A stretch of DNA of 64,000 nt from Drosophila miranda (taxonomy: Eukaryota > Arthropoda > Insecta > Diptera > Drosophilidae), in assembly GCF_003369915.1 (NCBI RefSeq), contig NC_046677.1, positions 26,678,913 through 26,742,912 on the forward strand, written 5' to 3'. Made by a program: the position numbers and the translations under genes. Shown in pieces: positions 1-11,397 of the stretch (position 1 is the stretch's first letter; each line of letters begins with the position of its first letter). The notes beneath the pieces are model-generated. The model did not search any database, had not been told where the DNA came from, and saw only the letters and a list, made by a program, of their open reading frames with translations.

Positions 1-1150
1 ACATATGTCAGGCCTTGTATGTCGTAAGGCCATTTTGTCTCCATTTCGTATGCTCTTGATCGATGATCTCTTCTCATGTGATTTTCTCACTCTATTTTCC
101 TTCCTAATCTTTTTTTCTTCTTCCTTTTCCACTTGAAAAAGACTTCTGCGAAGCTCCTCCAAACTGTGTTGTGTCTAAGAAACTCTTGAGACCCTACTCG
201 TACAGATGAATCACTATTCCATCAGTTTGTAAGTGCCTACATATGAATGGGATTTTCGATTGCTTCGGCCACTTGATGGTGCAGTCTTAATGACTGCCAA
301 TTTCTATCTTATCTGGCACTAAGAAGAACCTAAAATATATGCGAATTTCTTTTGTCCACTTTCATATGGAATTAATGAGGGAATTTCTGCAAAAATGGCA
401 ACTCAAATTATTTATTTTCAATACCATACATACTCGTATGTAGATAGCATTTCTCTGGTGAAATTCATGCGCTCTTATCCAAAATTACACTACGCGACGA
501 AATTAATCATTTTGAATGTACTTTGCACCAGAAAAAAATTACGTTGTAGGCCTTGAAGAGTAGACCACATCTTCTTATTAATATACACCCAATATATATT
601 TTAATTTCATAATTTTTACTAGGCATACGACTATAAAATATATAAAATTGTATGCCTTTTGGATACAATTGATATACCTGGCGATATATCGAGACAAAAA
701 CAAATATCTTTTTCAAACTATGCCATCCCATCGTCATTTAGGCCCATATTCTTTAGATTTATATGTTTTCCAATCACTGTCATTCGATTTTTTGTTCTAG
801 CCTTGGTTTTTCATTCCATTTATCACATGAGCAGATATAAATAATTGTTCGATATCCATAAAAATAGTCTGTTTTTTTCTGCATTTATATTTCAAGCTCT
901 CTGTCCTTCCCCTTTACCCAAAAATGTGATGATTCATTGTAAAAGCAAACCCAAAACCTTGAACCTCTTGAAAATGAAAATCACACTTACCTCCCACTAG
1001 CCGCCCAACCACCCCCTAACTGGAAATTGTTTTATCAATATATATATTTTTTTTTTTTTATCGAAGAAGACATTAAGTCCACCTGACAAGATAATGAAAT
1101 TAAGCTTCTGTGCGGCAAAACAAGTGTAAAAAATTCCCCAATTAGCGATA
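1..1150. other. intergenic, no gene recognised
   Basis: AT-rich DNA upstream of the first gene. The short open frames here have no coding-like codon use and no recognisable motif. Several TACTCGTA-type words, common in fly non-coding DNA, are present. Confidence 0.6.
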
Positions 1151-1159
1151 AAAGAGGCC

Positions 1160-1197
1160 TTAAATAGTTAGGCAAATGCCAGTAGAGCTTCAGTTCG
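1160..1197 (+). promoter_or_regulatory. core promoter (TATA-like + Inr) of the 111-aa gene
   Basis: A TATA-like TTAAATAG lies at 1160-1167. A good insect initiator, TCAGTT, lies at 1190-1195 and puts the start near A1192, about 32 bp from the TATA. An AGATAA GATA-type site lies near 1089. The predicted 5' UTR to the ATG at 1280 is about 88 nt with no intron. Confidence 0.6.
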
Positions 1198-1279
1198 AGC
1201 AAAGAGTCAAAAGGAGCAGCAAGCACTTGCCACAAAAAGGATAGCACGAGAGAAACCAGAAAGAGACAGACAGACAGCC

Positions 1280-1615
1280 ATGCCCTACTACGAGGAAGAA
1301 CGTCGTCACCACCATCATCATCATCATGGTGGCAGACCCATTGTGGAGGTGGATATCATACCGCCAAGGATACCCCGGCCAGTGATTGAGATCGATGTGG
1401 GTGGTCGCCGTCCACCCCCGCCCAGGGTGGAGGTGATCACACCGGCGGCTGTGTACCAGCCCGCCTATCAGCCACAATACCAGCAGCAACGGCCCATTGT
1501 CGAGGTGGATGTGGTGCAGCCGAGCAGGCCCTTCATTGAGTTCAACATTGGCGGTCGTCGCCCGCCCCCACGGGAGGAGATCATCGTTGTCCAGCAGCCA
1601 CCACCCAGGTGGTAG
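1280..1615 (+). CDS. His/Pro/Arg-rich small protein with two-fold internal repeat
   Basis: This 111-aa single-exon protein has no family I recognise. Residues 5-18 are an acidic-basic start (EEERR) followed by seven His. Residues 19-49 and 71-98 are two copies of one module: RPIVEVD, then a spacer, RPxIE, and a hydrophobic run ending in GGRRPPP. The copies are joined by a Tyr/Gln/Pro linker (Y59-Q70, YQPAYQPQYQQQ). The C-terminus is Gln/Pro-rich and ends in Trp111. There is no signal peptide, membrane segment or Cys, so a disordered intracellular protein is likely. The start is the first ATG after a convincing TATA/Inr pair. Codons end mostly in G or C, as in expressed fly genes. The overlapping - strand frame (1190-1630) is a shadow. 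That it is a gene is fairly sure; its function is unknown. Confidence 0.85.
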   Translation: MPYYEEERRHHHHHHHGGRPIVEVDIIPPRIPRPVIEIDVGGRRPPPPRVEVITPAAVYQPAYQPQYQQQRPIVEVDVVQPSRPFIEFNIGGRRPPPREEIIVVQQPPPRW

Positions 1616-1805
1616 ACGGACACAGGACACAGCAAACAGGACTGTAACTGGAACTGGAACTGCCGTCAGTTAATTGGAAATCCGTTTCAAATGTTTGTTT
1701 AAATAAGTTAAATGCATTTTATTTTATTTTAATTGAAATCTACATGATTGCCTTTCAATGTTGTTTGTCCTTCGATGTGTGACATCATTCGATTGTCCAA
1801 CCACT

Positions 1806-1829
1806 ACACACACACACACACACACACAC
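1806..1829. repeat. (AC)12 microsatellite
   Basis: Perfect dinucleotide run about 190 bp downstream of the 111-aa gene. Confidence 0.95.
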
Positions 1830-3440
1830 TGAAATATATTTGTATATGTATGTTTTATAAATGTTAATGGCATAAATATGAAAATTAAACTGTTTGGCAA
1901 ATGCCAATTCTCTTTTTTTTTTGTACTTTGAAACGGAAATGATTGATGTCCTTTTGGCCTGCAGGATAGTCCTATCAATTAGTGAACAACTATTTGCCAT
2001 TTACTGTCCTGGGTTTTTCTCCCTTTCGTTTTTTACAGTTTCAATCAAATCTAGACTGCAAAATTCCATTTGTTTGGGTCTTTTTTTGGTTCCATTTGGG
2101 GGGGCCGTTTGCTGAATTAATTTCGTGCATTCAATTGCTCTTTTAGTGGCGTATAAATATTGCGCATATTATTGGTGATTGTTGAAATGTGAGGTCTTTA
2201 AATTTTGGGCAGAGAATTTGATCTGCGAATGATATTTGAAAGCCATGGAATCGTTTTTTCAAGTCTCAGTTAGGCGATAAATCAATTACAATCGGTCATA
2301 ACTAGAGCTTAACTTCTTATAACAATGATCCATAGGGACCCCTATGATAGGGTCTTCAAAAAAGTACAATACCACTTGCTTTGTGATGTACAGTCGCACT
2401 TCTCTATTAAGAACTTCCATTTGACGAAGTTTTCTATATAATAAATGTATATCCAGAATACTGGTATTTATTCTGCTAAAAATTATTTCTCTACCACGAA
2501 TTTTCCGTAAAACGAGTTCCGCTTGAGATTCGCCATATGGAAGTACGTCTATATATTTTTTTTACTAAATTTGTATACTCGTATCTTTATTGTGCGAATT
2601 ATCCCTTACACAGATCTAAGTATATATACTCGTAAAAATATATAGTATGACTATATACTAGAGGGCCCCATCAACGCGATTTATTAAGAATTAACGTGCA
2701 GAAACTATAAAGCGGTCAGATATATAATTTTTTCCCAAATTTTTGCTCTGAATAAAATACTTCTTTATGTACAATTCTAATCCTATGATTATCTACGATT
2801 TACTTTGTAAAAATCGCTTTAAAAACTTTTTTCAAAGTAAAAAAAACACGAGAAAAGCATTCCTTAATTTTGGATTCATGGTACAACTTTAAAAAATATA
2901 TGAAACTGGAAGAATATGCAAAAAACCATATAAAATATAAATAAAAGATTCCATCAAAAGAAACGCTAAGAAATGCTTACATTTTTTGTATAAACTATTC
3001 GACCCACAATCCCACAAATTTTGTATATAATAGACAGATAAATATATCTAAAATCCATCTCTTCTTATACTCCAAAAAATATACCATAGGTCATGGCTGG
3101 TAATTCCTATTAAAGAGCCTTCCATACAACATCTGTTAATGATTTCAAGCTCCAAAACGTTCAAGAACAATCAATTTCACTATGTTGCTTAAATAAACCC
3201 TAGAAATATACACAAATGATCCCTTAATGTCCAGTTTTAAGTACTACCCAATAATGACTCACAAAACTGCAGCCGATCTTGAGGTAGACCCCAGATACGA
3301 GGACACCCATGAGTCACTCCCTGAGGCCTAAGACCCCCACAAAGAGTCGAAGAGTTAGAACAGCCCTGGCAAATGAATCACAGTCGTGGCTGCTATGGAC
3401 TCTCTTTCGACTACAGAGACTGCACGAAAAATGGATCCAT
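1830..3440. other. intergenic, no gene recognised
   Basis: AT-rich spacer between the two small + strand genes. The last ~200 bp (3240-3440) rise in GC and contain a TGAGTCA AP-1-type site near 3310. They are probably the upstream regulatory part of the next gene. I see no coding sequence. Confidence 0.6.
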
Positions 3441-3449
3441 CAACGTGGC

Positions 3450-3558
3450 GATAAGGGGCCATAGAGGATTTCCTTATCGGGAACTACTGTCCGCCACAAT
3501 ATAAAGGTAGAATAGAATATATAAATGGACTGAACAAACTGGAAATTAAACATTCAAC
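3450..3558 (+). promoter_or_regulatory. promoter of the 122-aa gene: paired GATA-like sites, TATA, Inr
   Basis: GATAAGG lies at 3450-3456 and its inverted partner CTTATC at 3473-3478. A clear TATATAAAT box follows at 3518-3526. An Inr-like TTCAACG around 3553-3559 puts the start slightly far (about 38 bp) from the TATA, so the exact start is uncertain. The inverted GATA-like pair just upstream of the TATA suggests control by a GATA factor; this is inference only. Confidence 0.6.
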
Positions 3559-3606
3559 GAACACAAGCCGAGCAGCGAAAAACAGCGTTAAATCGAGTGC
3601 GAAAAA

Positions 3607-3975
3607 ATGTCAGACATTCAGGTTAATGTGCAGTGCGAGTGCTACCATCGCCGGGGACTGCTCTATTTTGCCAATCCATTGGCCTGGGGACGTCCCTGCG
3701 GCCGTTGCCGTCGCATGATGCGCAAGAATATCGTAGTGGTGCCAACAACAACAACTGTGGCAGTACCAGCAGCCACCACAGGACCCTGCTGCGCCCACAC
3801 CCACACCCAAGCCACTGTGGTGCAGGGCCAACAGGCAGCTAACTGGCAGATGCAACAGCAGCAGCAGCAACAGCAGCAGCATCAGCAGCAACAGCAGCAG
3901 CAGCACCAGCAGTATGCACCGATGAACGTCTCTGCATTGCCACCAAAGTACGACCAGGCGGTGGCCTCCTACTAA
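3607..3975 (+). CDS. small Cys/polyQ protein with C-terminal PPxY motif
   Basis: This 122-aa single-exon protein has no family I can name. The N-terminal 40 residues carry C10-x-C12 and C31-x2-C34 around an aromatic stretch (GLLYFANPLAWG) and then a basic run (RCRRMMRK). This could be a small metal-binding knuckle. Residues 42-60 are Val/Thr/Pro/Ala-rich, Cys61-Cys62 and an HTHT stretch follow, and from about residue 82 there are two polyQ runs split by single His. The tail contains PPKY (112-115), a PPxY motif of the kind bound by WW domains of Nedd4-type ligases and Yorkie-type proteins. There is no signal peptide or membrane segment. The start has a good fly context (AAAA before ATG), a TATA box lies ~90 bp upstream, and AATAAA lies at 4029-4034. 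The antisense frame here is a shadow of the CAG repeats. Confidence 0.85.
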   Translation: MSDIQVNVQCECYHRRGLLYFANPLAWGRPCGRCRRMMRKNIVVVPTTTTVAVPAATTGPCCAHTHTQATVVQGQQAANWQMQQQQQQQQQHQQQQQQQHQQYAPMNVSALPPKYDQAVASY

Positions 3976-4028
3976 TCCCAAGGGTTTTCGGGATCATTTG
4001 TAACCGGTGGGAAAAAAAGCAAAAATCT

Positions 4029-4034
4029 AATAAA
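4029..4034 (+). terminator. poly(A) signal of the 122-aa gene
   Basis: Canonical AATAAA 54 bp after the stop codon, in an A-rich context. Confidence 0.7.
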
Positions 4035-4059
4035 AATCGTTTAAGAAACATTGCAGCAA

Positions 4060-7000
4060 ACAAACAGAAAGTTGTCTCTGGGCCGTCCCAAAAAATCCCA
4101 GCAGAGACCTTGTTAAATGAGTATTAATTGGCCCGGCACCCGGCGCCCAGATCCCAACAACTGCTTTGTGCAATTAAAACAAATTGTAGCCAACAGATAC
4201 ACCAGCAGAAGGAGCAGCAACAGCGACCTGGTTAAAACCACAGACTAAGTTGGTCTTGGTCTATGAATGGGATATCTGTGGGTACTTTAGATACCCTAGA
4301 AGAGGATGTAATAGGGATGATTCTATATTCAATAGAACCCTCAAAATATCTATCAGATTTGCTAACTTAGGAGCAAGGGATGCCTCTTTAAGGTCTCCAA
4401 AAAGACCTTTATATTCGATAATCATACCTAGATCCCATATTTCTATTAGCTTTGATTTGTTTTAGCCTTTATCCCGTCGAAATCTGGCATAGATCGTTCC
4501 TCTCCATCTAGTTTCCTTTAATCCAGGGATAGTTCCCTCATCTGTAGGTATTTCCCAATTCGTTTCCTTTGAAAAGCCATCTCTTTTCTCTGGTATATGT
4601 GCTGTCTTGCCACCTTAACAAAGGTCTAACTGGTTTAGCAGCATCATAAAACTTTTCTGCACATAATAATTCATATTAAACTTGCCCTGGCTGTCCCTTC
4701 TATCTGTGGCTTTGGCTCTGGCTCTGGCTGTGGGCCAGGTCAACCATCCTGCCATCCTGCCAGCCAGCCATTCATTCACTCATTCATGCCACACCGCTCC
4801 TTATTCATTCATTCATTTAGCAAAACAAAGGCTGCAACACCACAGACTAAACACATTTCTGGCTAGAAAAGAAGGCTAAAAGTCGGCTTCACTTTGGCTT
4901 TTGTTGAGCTTGGCCTGGCCCTAAAGGCGCGAGGGTTGTTATTAGAGATTGTGAAGGATGAGTCCGTCTATGGGATATGATTAGGAAAACCGAAAAGTTC
5001 CGAAAGCCAATGTTGAATCAATTTTCAGAGCGAGGCACAATTCAATAGCTAAAGTTTACCCCGCCCCCAATAAATCACAAATTCTCATAGCCACCCTCTC
5101 AAACTATTACCCCCCACACACACACCACCTACCCATTACCCCTTTCATCAGCCTTTAGAGCCTTTGCAGCCCTTCCCCTTAACCATTTACCCCATCGCAT
5201 GGCTCATCAGACTCTGGCGACCTGCTTTCGCCTGTTGTTTTATAAACAATGAACATATTATGTGTAATCCAACAACAATAGCCCTACGAGCAGGTGAGGT
5301 AAAGACCAGACTGCCTGCCAGACTGCCAGACGACTCTGTAGGCAGTCAAAAAACAAGGTGTTTCCGACAATTTTTACTTGCCCCGAGGCCTGCCTGTGCC
5401 CCACTCTGTGTGCGGCCAACGTCAACGTCATTGTCGACCGTTTAGCATCTTGGAAAATGGCATGCTATTATTGAAGAAAATTATGGCAGGTGGGTGTGTA
5501 GAAAAGCACCCGAAAGTGCCTGGAGTTTTAACCGGCCTTTGTTTCGGCATTCTAAAGTTTTTTTGGATGATTGAGGAACCTGCAGTTAGCCTCAAATGAT
5601 TTCCTTCTGTTAGCCCTTCAGTGAATCCTTTAGTGCTTAGCCACTCCTCCACTCCCGAGACCTCCTTTTTCTTACTTTTGTTGGTCCCTTTTGTCTGCCA
5701 GGAAAAACCAGGACTCGTTTTAGTTAGGGAACATTTTTAATTGTGTTTCCGGTAATTTACACTCTATTAAAAAATTTACTCCAGCTCTGGTCTCTCTTTC
5801 TATATTTCCATCTTCTAAGCTAGCTTTCATAGATTGAAAGGACATTATTTGGTCATCATCCAGGGGGAAAAGGCGCAGAGGCAGGAGCAGTAGTAGCAGG
5901 AGTCCGAGAGTAAGATTGGCTTTGTCTATTGGCAAAATCAAATTACATTAATAACTAGAATTGGGCATAAATCAGAGGGTGTCCTGACAGACTTCTCTCA
6001 TGATCTGCCCCACTGAAAATCGGTTGTGTTTTCCCAAAATGTTTGGTCAATTTTCAACAAGAGCCAAAGACCAAAACCCACACTAAAAAAATGTAAGGTG
6101 ATGATAGAGGAAACGAACAGAAAACCACAAAATTTTGGAGAACATTTTACAGTAGCATCAGACTTGGGGCTTGAGCTGCCACATCCCCCCCGCCGCCCTC
6201 CCATCCACAAACAGTTTTGTGCTGTGATTGTTCATTGAGGCATAGGGGAATCCCTGAAGGAGTAGGAGTAGTTGTGTAGCATGAATATGTGGAGTAAATG
6301 AAAGGACCAGAGACCACTCTGAGACGCCTTTCATAGTTGATTTTGGCCAGGCAGTGGGGCCCACACACAAGCCCACAAAATGCATGAAATGTCTATTCTA
6401 ATCCGGAAATTAAATTCCATTTAGAAATTGTCCTATACAAAATGTTTGGTCAGACGTGGTCCATCCTCTCTGGCACACACACACACATATGTATGCACAA
6501 GTTCTCCCCTGTGTATGTCTCTTGTTTGTGTGTGTGTAAGATCCTGGATAGCTGGGAATACCAGCCATCTATATGCTTAATTTATGGTGAGCCACTTGTC
6601 CAACAAGCGACAGGAGGCATTCTCTGCTGTTGTTTTTGGGCTTTGGGCCAGAGAACTTTACCCATCAAAATATTTGGAGAATCTCCCTCAGGGGTAACAG
6701 TTTTTACCAGATTGTCGATGCGGCAACGCCCCTCGGTCGGCTTGCCTTTGTGCCACATCAAAGCCTTCATTACATTATTTACTAAACTCTTTAAATAGGC
6801 TTCCAAGTAATTAGTTATGAGATCTGAAGAGAATGTAGAATTAGATGGGGTTTTTGGCATGCATCTTATGTGATCTACACTTAAGCCATCACCTATCACC
6901 TGTCAAAGGCGGTATCTACTGTCTGTCAGCTCTAAATCCTGCCCGTGGGACTATCTCCTACCCATGGGCACACTCCTGGTCGCTCCTGATCGGTTCCTCT

Positions 7001-7190
7001 ATGTGATTATACATTGGTGAGAGTATTCGCTCAGAGAGGATCATAGGAGCGCGATAATGAGTGCTCCTTGGTGTAGAGAATATTTGGCATCGAAAGAAGT
7101 GTCTGCAAACTCTTCACGGAAGTCCGTTACGTTCTAGAACTTGTACATTTCTATCAGGAGTTTCTTTTTTTTTTACTTCGTTTACTAGAA
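4060..7190. other. intergenic, no gene recognised
   Basis: Mixed-composition non-coding DNA with CA/GT-rich patches (6475-6540) and pyrimidine tracts. The open frames are short, overlap on both strands and lack fly codon bias. Confidence 0.55.
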
Positions 7191-7221
7191 TTTTAGTCAT
7201 TAAGATATCGAAATGAATCTC

Positions 7222-8202
7222 CTATTTCCATGGAGTGCCACCCTGCATCCGTACACCGACGGTGATGAATTCCGGTCCGGTGCGCTTGCCGGAGCCGTTG
7301 GAGTTCTTCGAGGCGCGCCGCGAGTCCTTCGCCGAGGCCGTGGAGAAATCGCCCGGCGACTTGGTAGAACCTGGCAGCTTGGACGGGGATCCAGAGTAGC
7401 GCAGAGTCGACTCCCCGACCGGCCTGCGCGTGCAGTAGACTGGGGCGTTGCGGTCGGCACGCTTCCGAGCGCAGGCTTCCGAGGTTGCTTTGCCACGCGC
7501 CTTCCCCTTGCCGTCGCGCTTGCGCTTCCGGGGGGCCTTGGTGGCCTCCTCGGTGGCTTGCACGGGGCCTTGGGGCTGGCAGAATTTCAGGCACAGCTGC
7601 GCATTGTAGAGACGAGCGGCACGGGCATCCTGCCGAATGAAGGCGCAGACGAAATCGCCCAACCGGAGCGTGGCGACCGTGTAGACAAGCCAGTTGAGAT
7701 CAACGGCTCCCTTGACGCGGACATTGAGCTTCTGCAGCATCCACACGAGGCTGCTGTACTGGCCCGGCTTCAGCACCGGCGCGAGAAACAGCAGGCGCAT
7801 CACCTTGTGCGCGTTGTCCTGGTCCAGCGGATCGATAAACTCTCCGCACCGGTCGTAGATGCTGTCGTTGATGGCCAGATCTTCCGCCTCCGTGTACGGG
7901 GCCTTCACTCTCTCCAGCGCGCGGCCGTTCCTATGGCACGACTGCGTCTCGAGAAGCGCCAGCCGGCAGAGTGTGGACATCACATATTGGATGCGGCAGC
8001 GGAAGAGCATGGCCAGCGAGTACAGGATGGCCTGATTGCGGTGGCAGGAGCATCGACACGCGTGCTGTGTGTCCGTCTTGCAGTGGGCACACTGGTATGC
8101 CGTGCAGCACTTACGTTCCTTGGGAACCGCCATCACCAATTTCTCCGGCCGCTGGCAGCTCTGCATCCTCTGCGCCCCTGCAGGGCAGCACGGGGCACAC
8201 AT
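7222..8202 (-). CDS. intronless Cys-rich basic protein, function unknown
   Basis: This intact 326-aa frame is on the - strand. I choose it over the overlapping 349-aa + frame because its codons end strongly in G/C and its composition is protein-like, while the + frame is a Leu/Gly/Arg-rich shadow. The N-terminus has many Cys (2, 5, 6, 16, 32, 33). A tight cluster, C38-x2-C41-x7-C49-x-C51-x-C53 followed by His54, could bind zinc. Residues 55-208 look globular and mostly helical, with AEDLAINDSIYDRCGEF at 106-122 and a hydrophobic DLNWLVYTVATLRL at 168-181. From 224 the tail is basic and disordered, with an NLS-like RKRKR at 225-229, and is rich in Ser, Lys and Arg. Starts at Met13 or Met24 (MAVPKE) are possible. 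I see no TATA box and no AATAAA close by. Absence of introns and a basic tail fit a retrocopy or male-biased nuclear protein, but that is a guess. Confidence 0.75.
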   Translation of the reverse strand: MCAPCCPAGAQRMQSCQRPEKLVMAVPKERKCCTAYQCAHCKTDTQHACRCSCHRNQAILYSLAMLFRCRIQYVMSTLCRLALLETQSCHRNGRALERVKAPYTEAEDLAINDSIYDRCGEFIDPLDQDNAHKVMRLLFLAPVLKPGQYSSLVWMLQKLNVRVKGAVDLNWLVYTVATLRLGDFVCAFIRQDARAARLYNAQLCLKFCQPQGPVQATEEATKAPRKRKRDGKGKARGKATSEACARKRADRNAPVYCTRRPVGESTLRYSGSPSKLPGSTKSPGDFSTASAKDSRRASKNSNGSGKRTGPEFITVGVRMQGGTPWK

Positions 8203-8594
8203 TATCGTATCAAAAATTTAGCTCAATTACTAGATGGATCTCTAATGGAAGATTACGTTTAATTTTTTGTCTCACAAACTAGGAGTTCTTAGCTCGAATC
8301 GAACGATTCAAAGTCGAAAGCATGCTCAGTTTTGGGCAGATTGCAGAGGAAAAACCCTTTATTCGTATTCCCAATCGTATCTTCCACTGATAAGAGGATA
8401 ATCTTCTAAGAATCTTCTCCATAATCTTTACTGAAAAGTCCCCTAAAGCTCCATGACGAAACTTGCCAATAAGTTCGCACCAGTAGCTGGCATTATCGAT
8501 ATATTATAGCGATTATCTACATAAAGATTAACCATCTGTCTATTACATTTATTACAAATCGAATGGATGAAAAATCGAACTGGAAAAGGTAAAT

Positions 8595-8890
8595 AGATAC
8601 GGTCGGGACGCCCGACGATAGCTGCAGTACCTTCTCCTTAAAGGCCACGACTTCCAGAGCGTCTCTAGAGGACCTGCTGAACGTCCGGACTCGTGGACAA
8701 ACTTTTGCGGCAGCTACAGAGTGTGTCTGCCTCCCTTGCTGTTTCTGACGACACTGGAGGACAGAGCCTGAAGTGGTTCTTGACAGGAGCTACAAAATGC
8801 CAGATCTGCAAGGAGAACGGCACTTGTCCAGCAAAGAGTCGCATCTATTGAGGCGTTTATCGTTTCCATTTCCAAACAGAATCTATTTGA
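8595..8890 (-). pseudogene. possible broken coding remnant
   Basis: A GC-richer island stands inside very AT-rich DNA. On the - strand, coding-like stretches appear in different frames. One, about 8710-8765, includes SSETAREADTLCSCRKSLS. Another, about 8600-8670, includes RDALEVVAFKEKVLQL. Stops and a frame change separate them. No family is recognised. It could be a decayed gene or chance. Confidence 0.25.
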
Positions 8891-8899
8891 ATTTCCATC

Positions 8900-11370
8900 A
8901 GAACACGTTTGAAATAATTTCAAAGGTTCAATCGTATTTTGGAAATAATTAGCTCATTTTTTTCGATTATTTACTATATTTATAGTGTTTATCGATATAA
9001 ATTATACTGCAAAAAATACCAAATAAATGTATCTGCTCTTTTTTCATAGCTACGAGAATGTTTTCCCCACTTTTCCACACATTTTCCCATTCAAACAAAA
9101 AGGTTTAAATTGAATAAGGCTAGACTTGCCAATATTTTAAACAATTAAAAACTTTGCTTGAATAGAACCCAAAATATAACACAATCCACACATGAACAGA
9201 CAGATGCCGGATATTTGATTTTGCGACAGAAAAGGGAGTGCTGCAAGGCACATAAATTGCTCTAAATAAAGTCTACGAATCAGCTTTGTGGAGGCACTTA
9301 TATATTTACCCGGCAATCTGTGGAGTACAACGTTTTTTCTGTTTCCCGGGAATGACACATAAAGTGTGTCAACTAATCAAATGGCGACAGATAGGGGTTA
9401 TTTTTTCGTACCTGCAGAGAGTAAAAGGCTCAATCAAAACATCAAACTGCCAGACATTTGTAGTACGAGCTGGGGGATGCATTCTGTGAGCCCTAATGCG
9501 ACAAAGCCATTTACTTTATTTGTACATTTTTATATGAATATACTCTTTCGAAAGGTATGAGCAGCAGGGCAGGCCCGCAAGGACACTTTCCATGTTTCCA
9601 GATCGTTTAAGGCACTCTTTGAACATCAGCAAAAGTACGGTGTGAGGAGTGGAATCGATGGCTTGGTAGCTGAGTTCCGACTGTTGCAATAAAAGCTCTC
9701 AATAAAGTTTAGAACTTTCCAGGGTCAATCAGCAAGGTATTTTTTTCAGAATTATTTATGTGTACAATTTTTGGGATTTTTTTTTATTTAATGTTTTATC
9801 TGTGTTACAGTTTCGATTCCTTGAAACAGACCTTGTGTAAACGTGTCTTTTTTTTTGACTGGAACAAATCTTATCATATAAAAACTATCCCAAGGAGACG
9901 GTTGCAGCATCTTTAATCAGTTTCCATCAATATTTCTCTGCTATTCTGACAGTATTCCGTATTATAGACCACTTTTTTGGTATTTTTTCGTTGCAGTATT
10001 GCCACATTATCTCCAGGTTGGATTTTTGTTGTTTTTCCGACATTTTCTCAATTGATTTCTAAGAGTCTTGGCCTTTTTTTAAATCGCTACAGTGCTGCCA
10101 ACAATCGATCTGTTAGGGTAAGGGTATCCATGCTTTCGTTCTCCGATTCTCGTCGTTCACTTTCATTTTCGGTTGGTCTTTCTATCGTTTTGTTTGTTTG
10201 TTGCGTGTGAGCAATAAAATTCTTTATCTTATTTTATTTTTTTTTGTCTTTTTTAAAACACGCGAAAATGGGCAAATGGCAACGGCAAATGTTTATGGCT
10301 TGTTATTTGAGCATAAAAGCATTTTGCCACGCCCCCGCCCACACACACGCGCCAAAAAAATTATCATTCAAAATAAAACAAAAAACAAAAAATGCCGAAA
10401 GCTGAAACAGAAGCGCGACGAACAATGAAATTGTCAAAAAATGTAAAACGAGACACGCATCAAAGTGGAACTCCAGGGCAGGGTGGAGGGGGGGAAGGTG
10501 TGTTTTCTTGGGGAAATTGTTTTGGCCAAACAAATAAATTTATGTTGGCAATTTGGAAATGAGAGGGCTGTGTGGGGGTCGAGATAAATAGAGCGCCACT
10601 TGAGATGCTCATTCAGGGCTAATAAAAATTACGCAGCAATTGCAGGAGTGAAAGCCAAAGAAAAAGTTCGAAAGTGTCGACACTTCTGTGTGGCGGAAGG
10701 CACTCCTAGCCTCCCCCACCGCCCCCACCCGTGTAACCCTTGAGCCTCGGGACACGTACTGGCAAGGATCGTTGAGGTCTCAATAGCCTGCCCCCAGAGG
10801 CGGCGGCGATGGCAAAGCGTGACGCAAATGGCAAATGAAAAGCAAATGAAAACCAAAGCGAAACTGCGCGCCAACATAATAAGAAATGTAATCAGACTAA
10901 AGCGGCACCACAGAGGAAATAGTTAGGGCTACAATTCAGGATTAGAGGTGGAACAAAACGAGGCGTTTTTCAGCAACCAAAATTCGATGTAAAATTGGAA
11001 TCCATTCGAAAATAAAGCCATTCACGGGTAAACGTAAAACAACCCCTAATTTTTGGTATATCCTTGAAGATTTATGCCAGGATGTCACCGAAAAAGTGCA
11101 CCAAAATGTGTGAATGGCAAAAAATCGCATCGGTGGAAAAGCTAACGTGCCAAAGCTGCCTTAAAGGCATAAAGCAGTTGGATGGCAGACTGTGCAGGAC
11201 TTTGCAGCTCCTGCCGATTTCGTAAGGTTAGCGCCATTGACCGGAAATGTAAAATGCACTTAACACACTTCCCCCCTCTCCTTCACCCCCCCTTCACTGC
11301 CTCCGCAGAAACCTCCACCCCAAAAGCCAAAAGGAAACTGGAAAATATCGCTATCAATAAATTCGCACGT
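8900..11370. other. intergenic, no gene recognised
   Basis: AT-rich non-coding DNA with T-runs. Nothing in either strand has gene-like codon use. Confidence 0.55.
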
Positions 11371-11379
11371 AGCTGTTGT

Positions 11380-11397
11380 GGGGGGGGGGGGGGGGGG
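11380..11397. repeat. G18 homopolymer
   Basis: Eighteen consecutive G on the + strand, preceded by a TG. Long G/C homopolymers are rare in fly DNA and are also places where assemblies err. Confidence 0.9.

Noticed and set aside
7213..8262. 349-aa + strand open frame
   Set aside because: Antisense shadow of the - strand 326-aa gene: Leu/Gly/Arg-rich, poor codon use, no motif.
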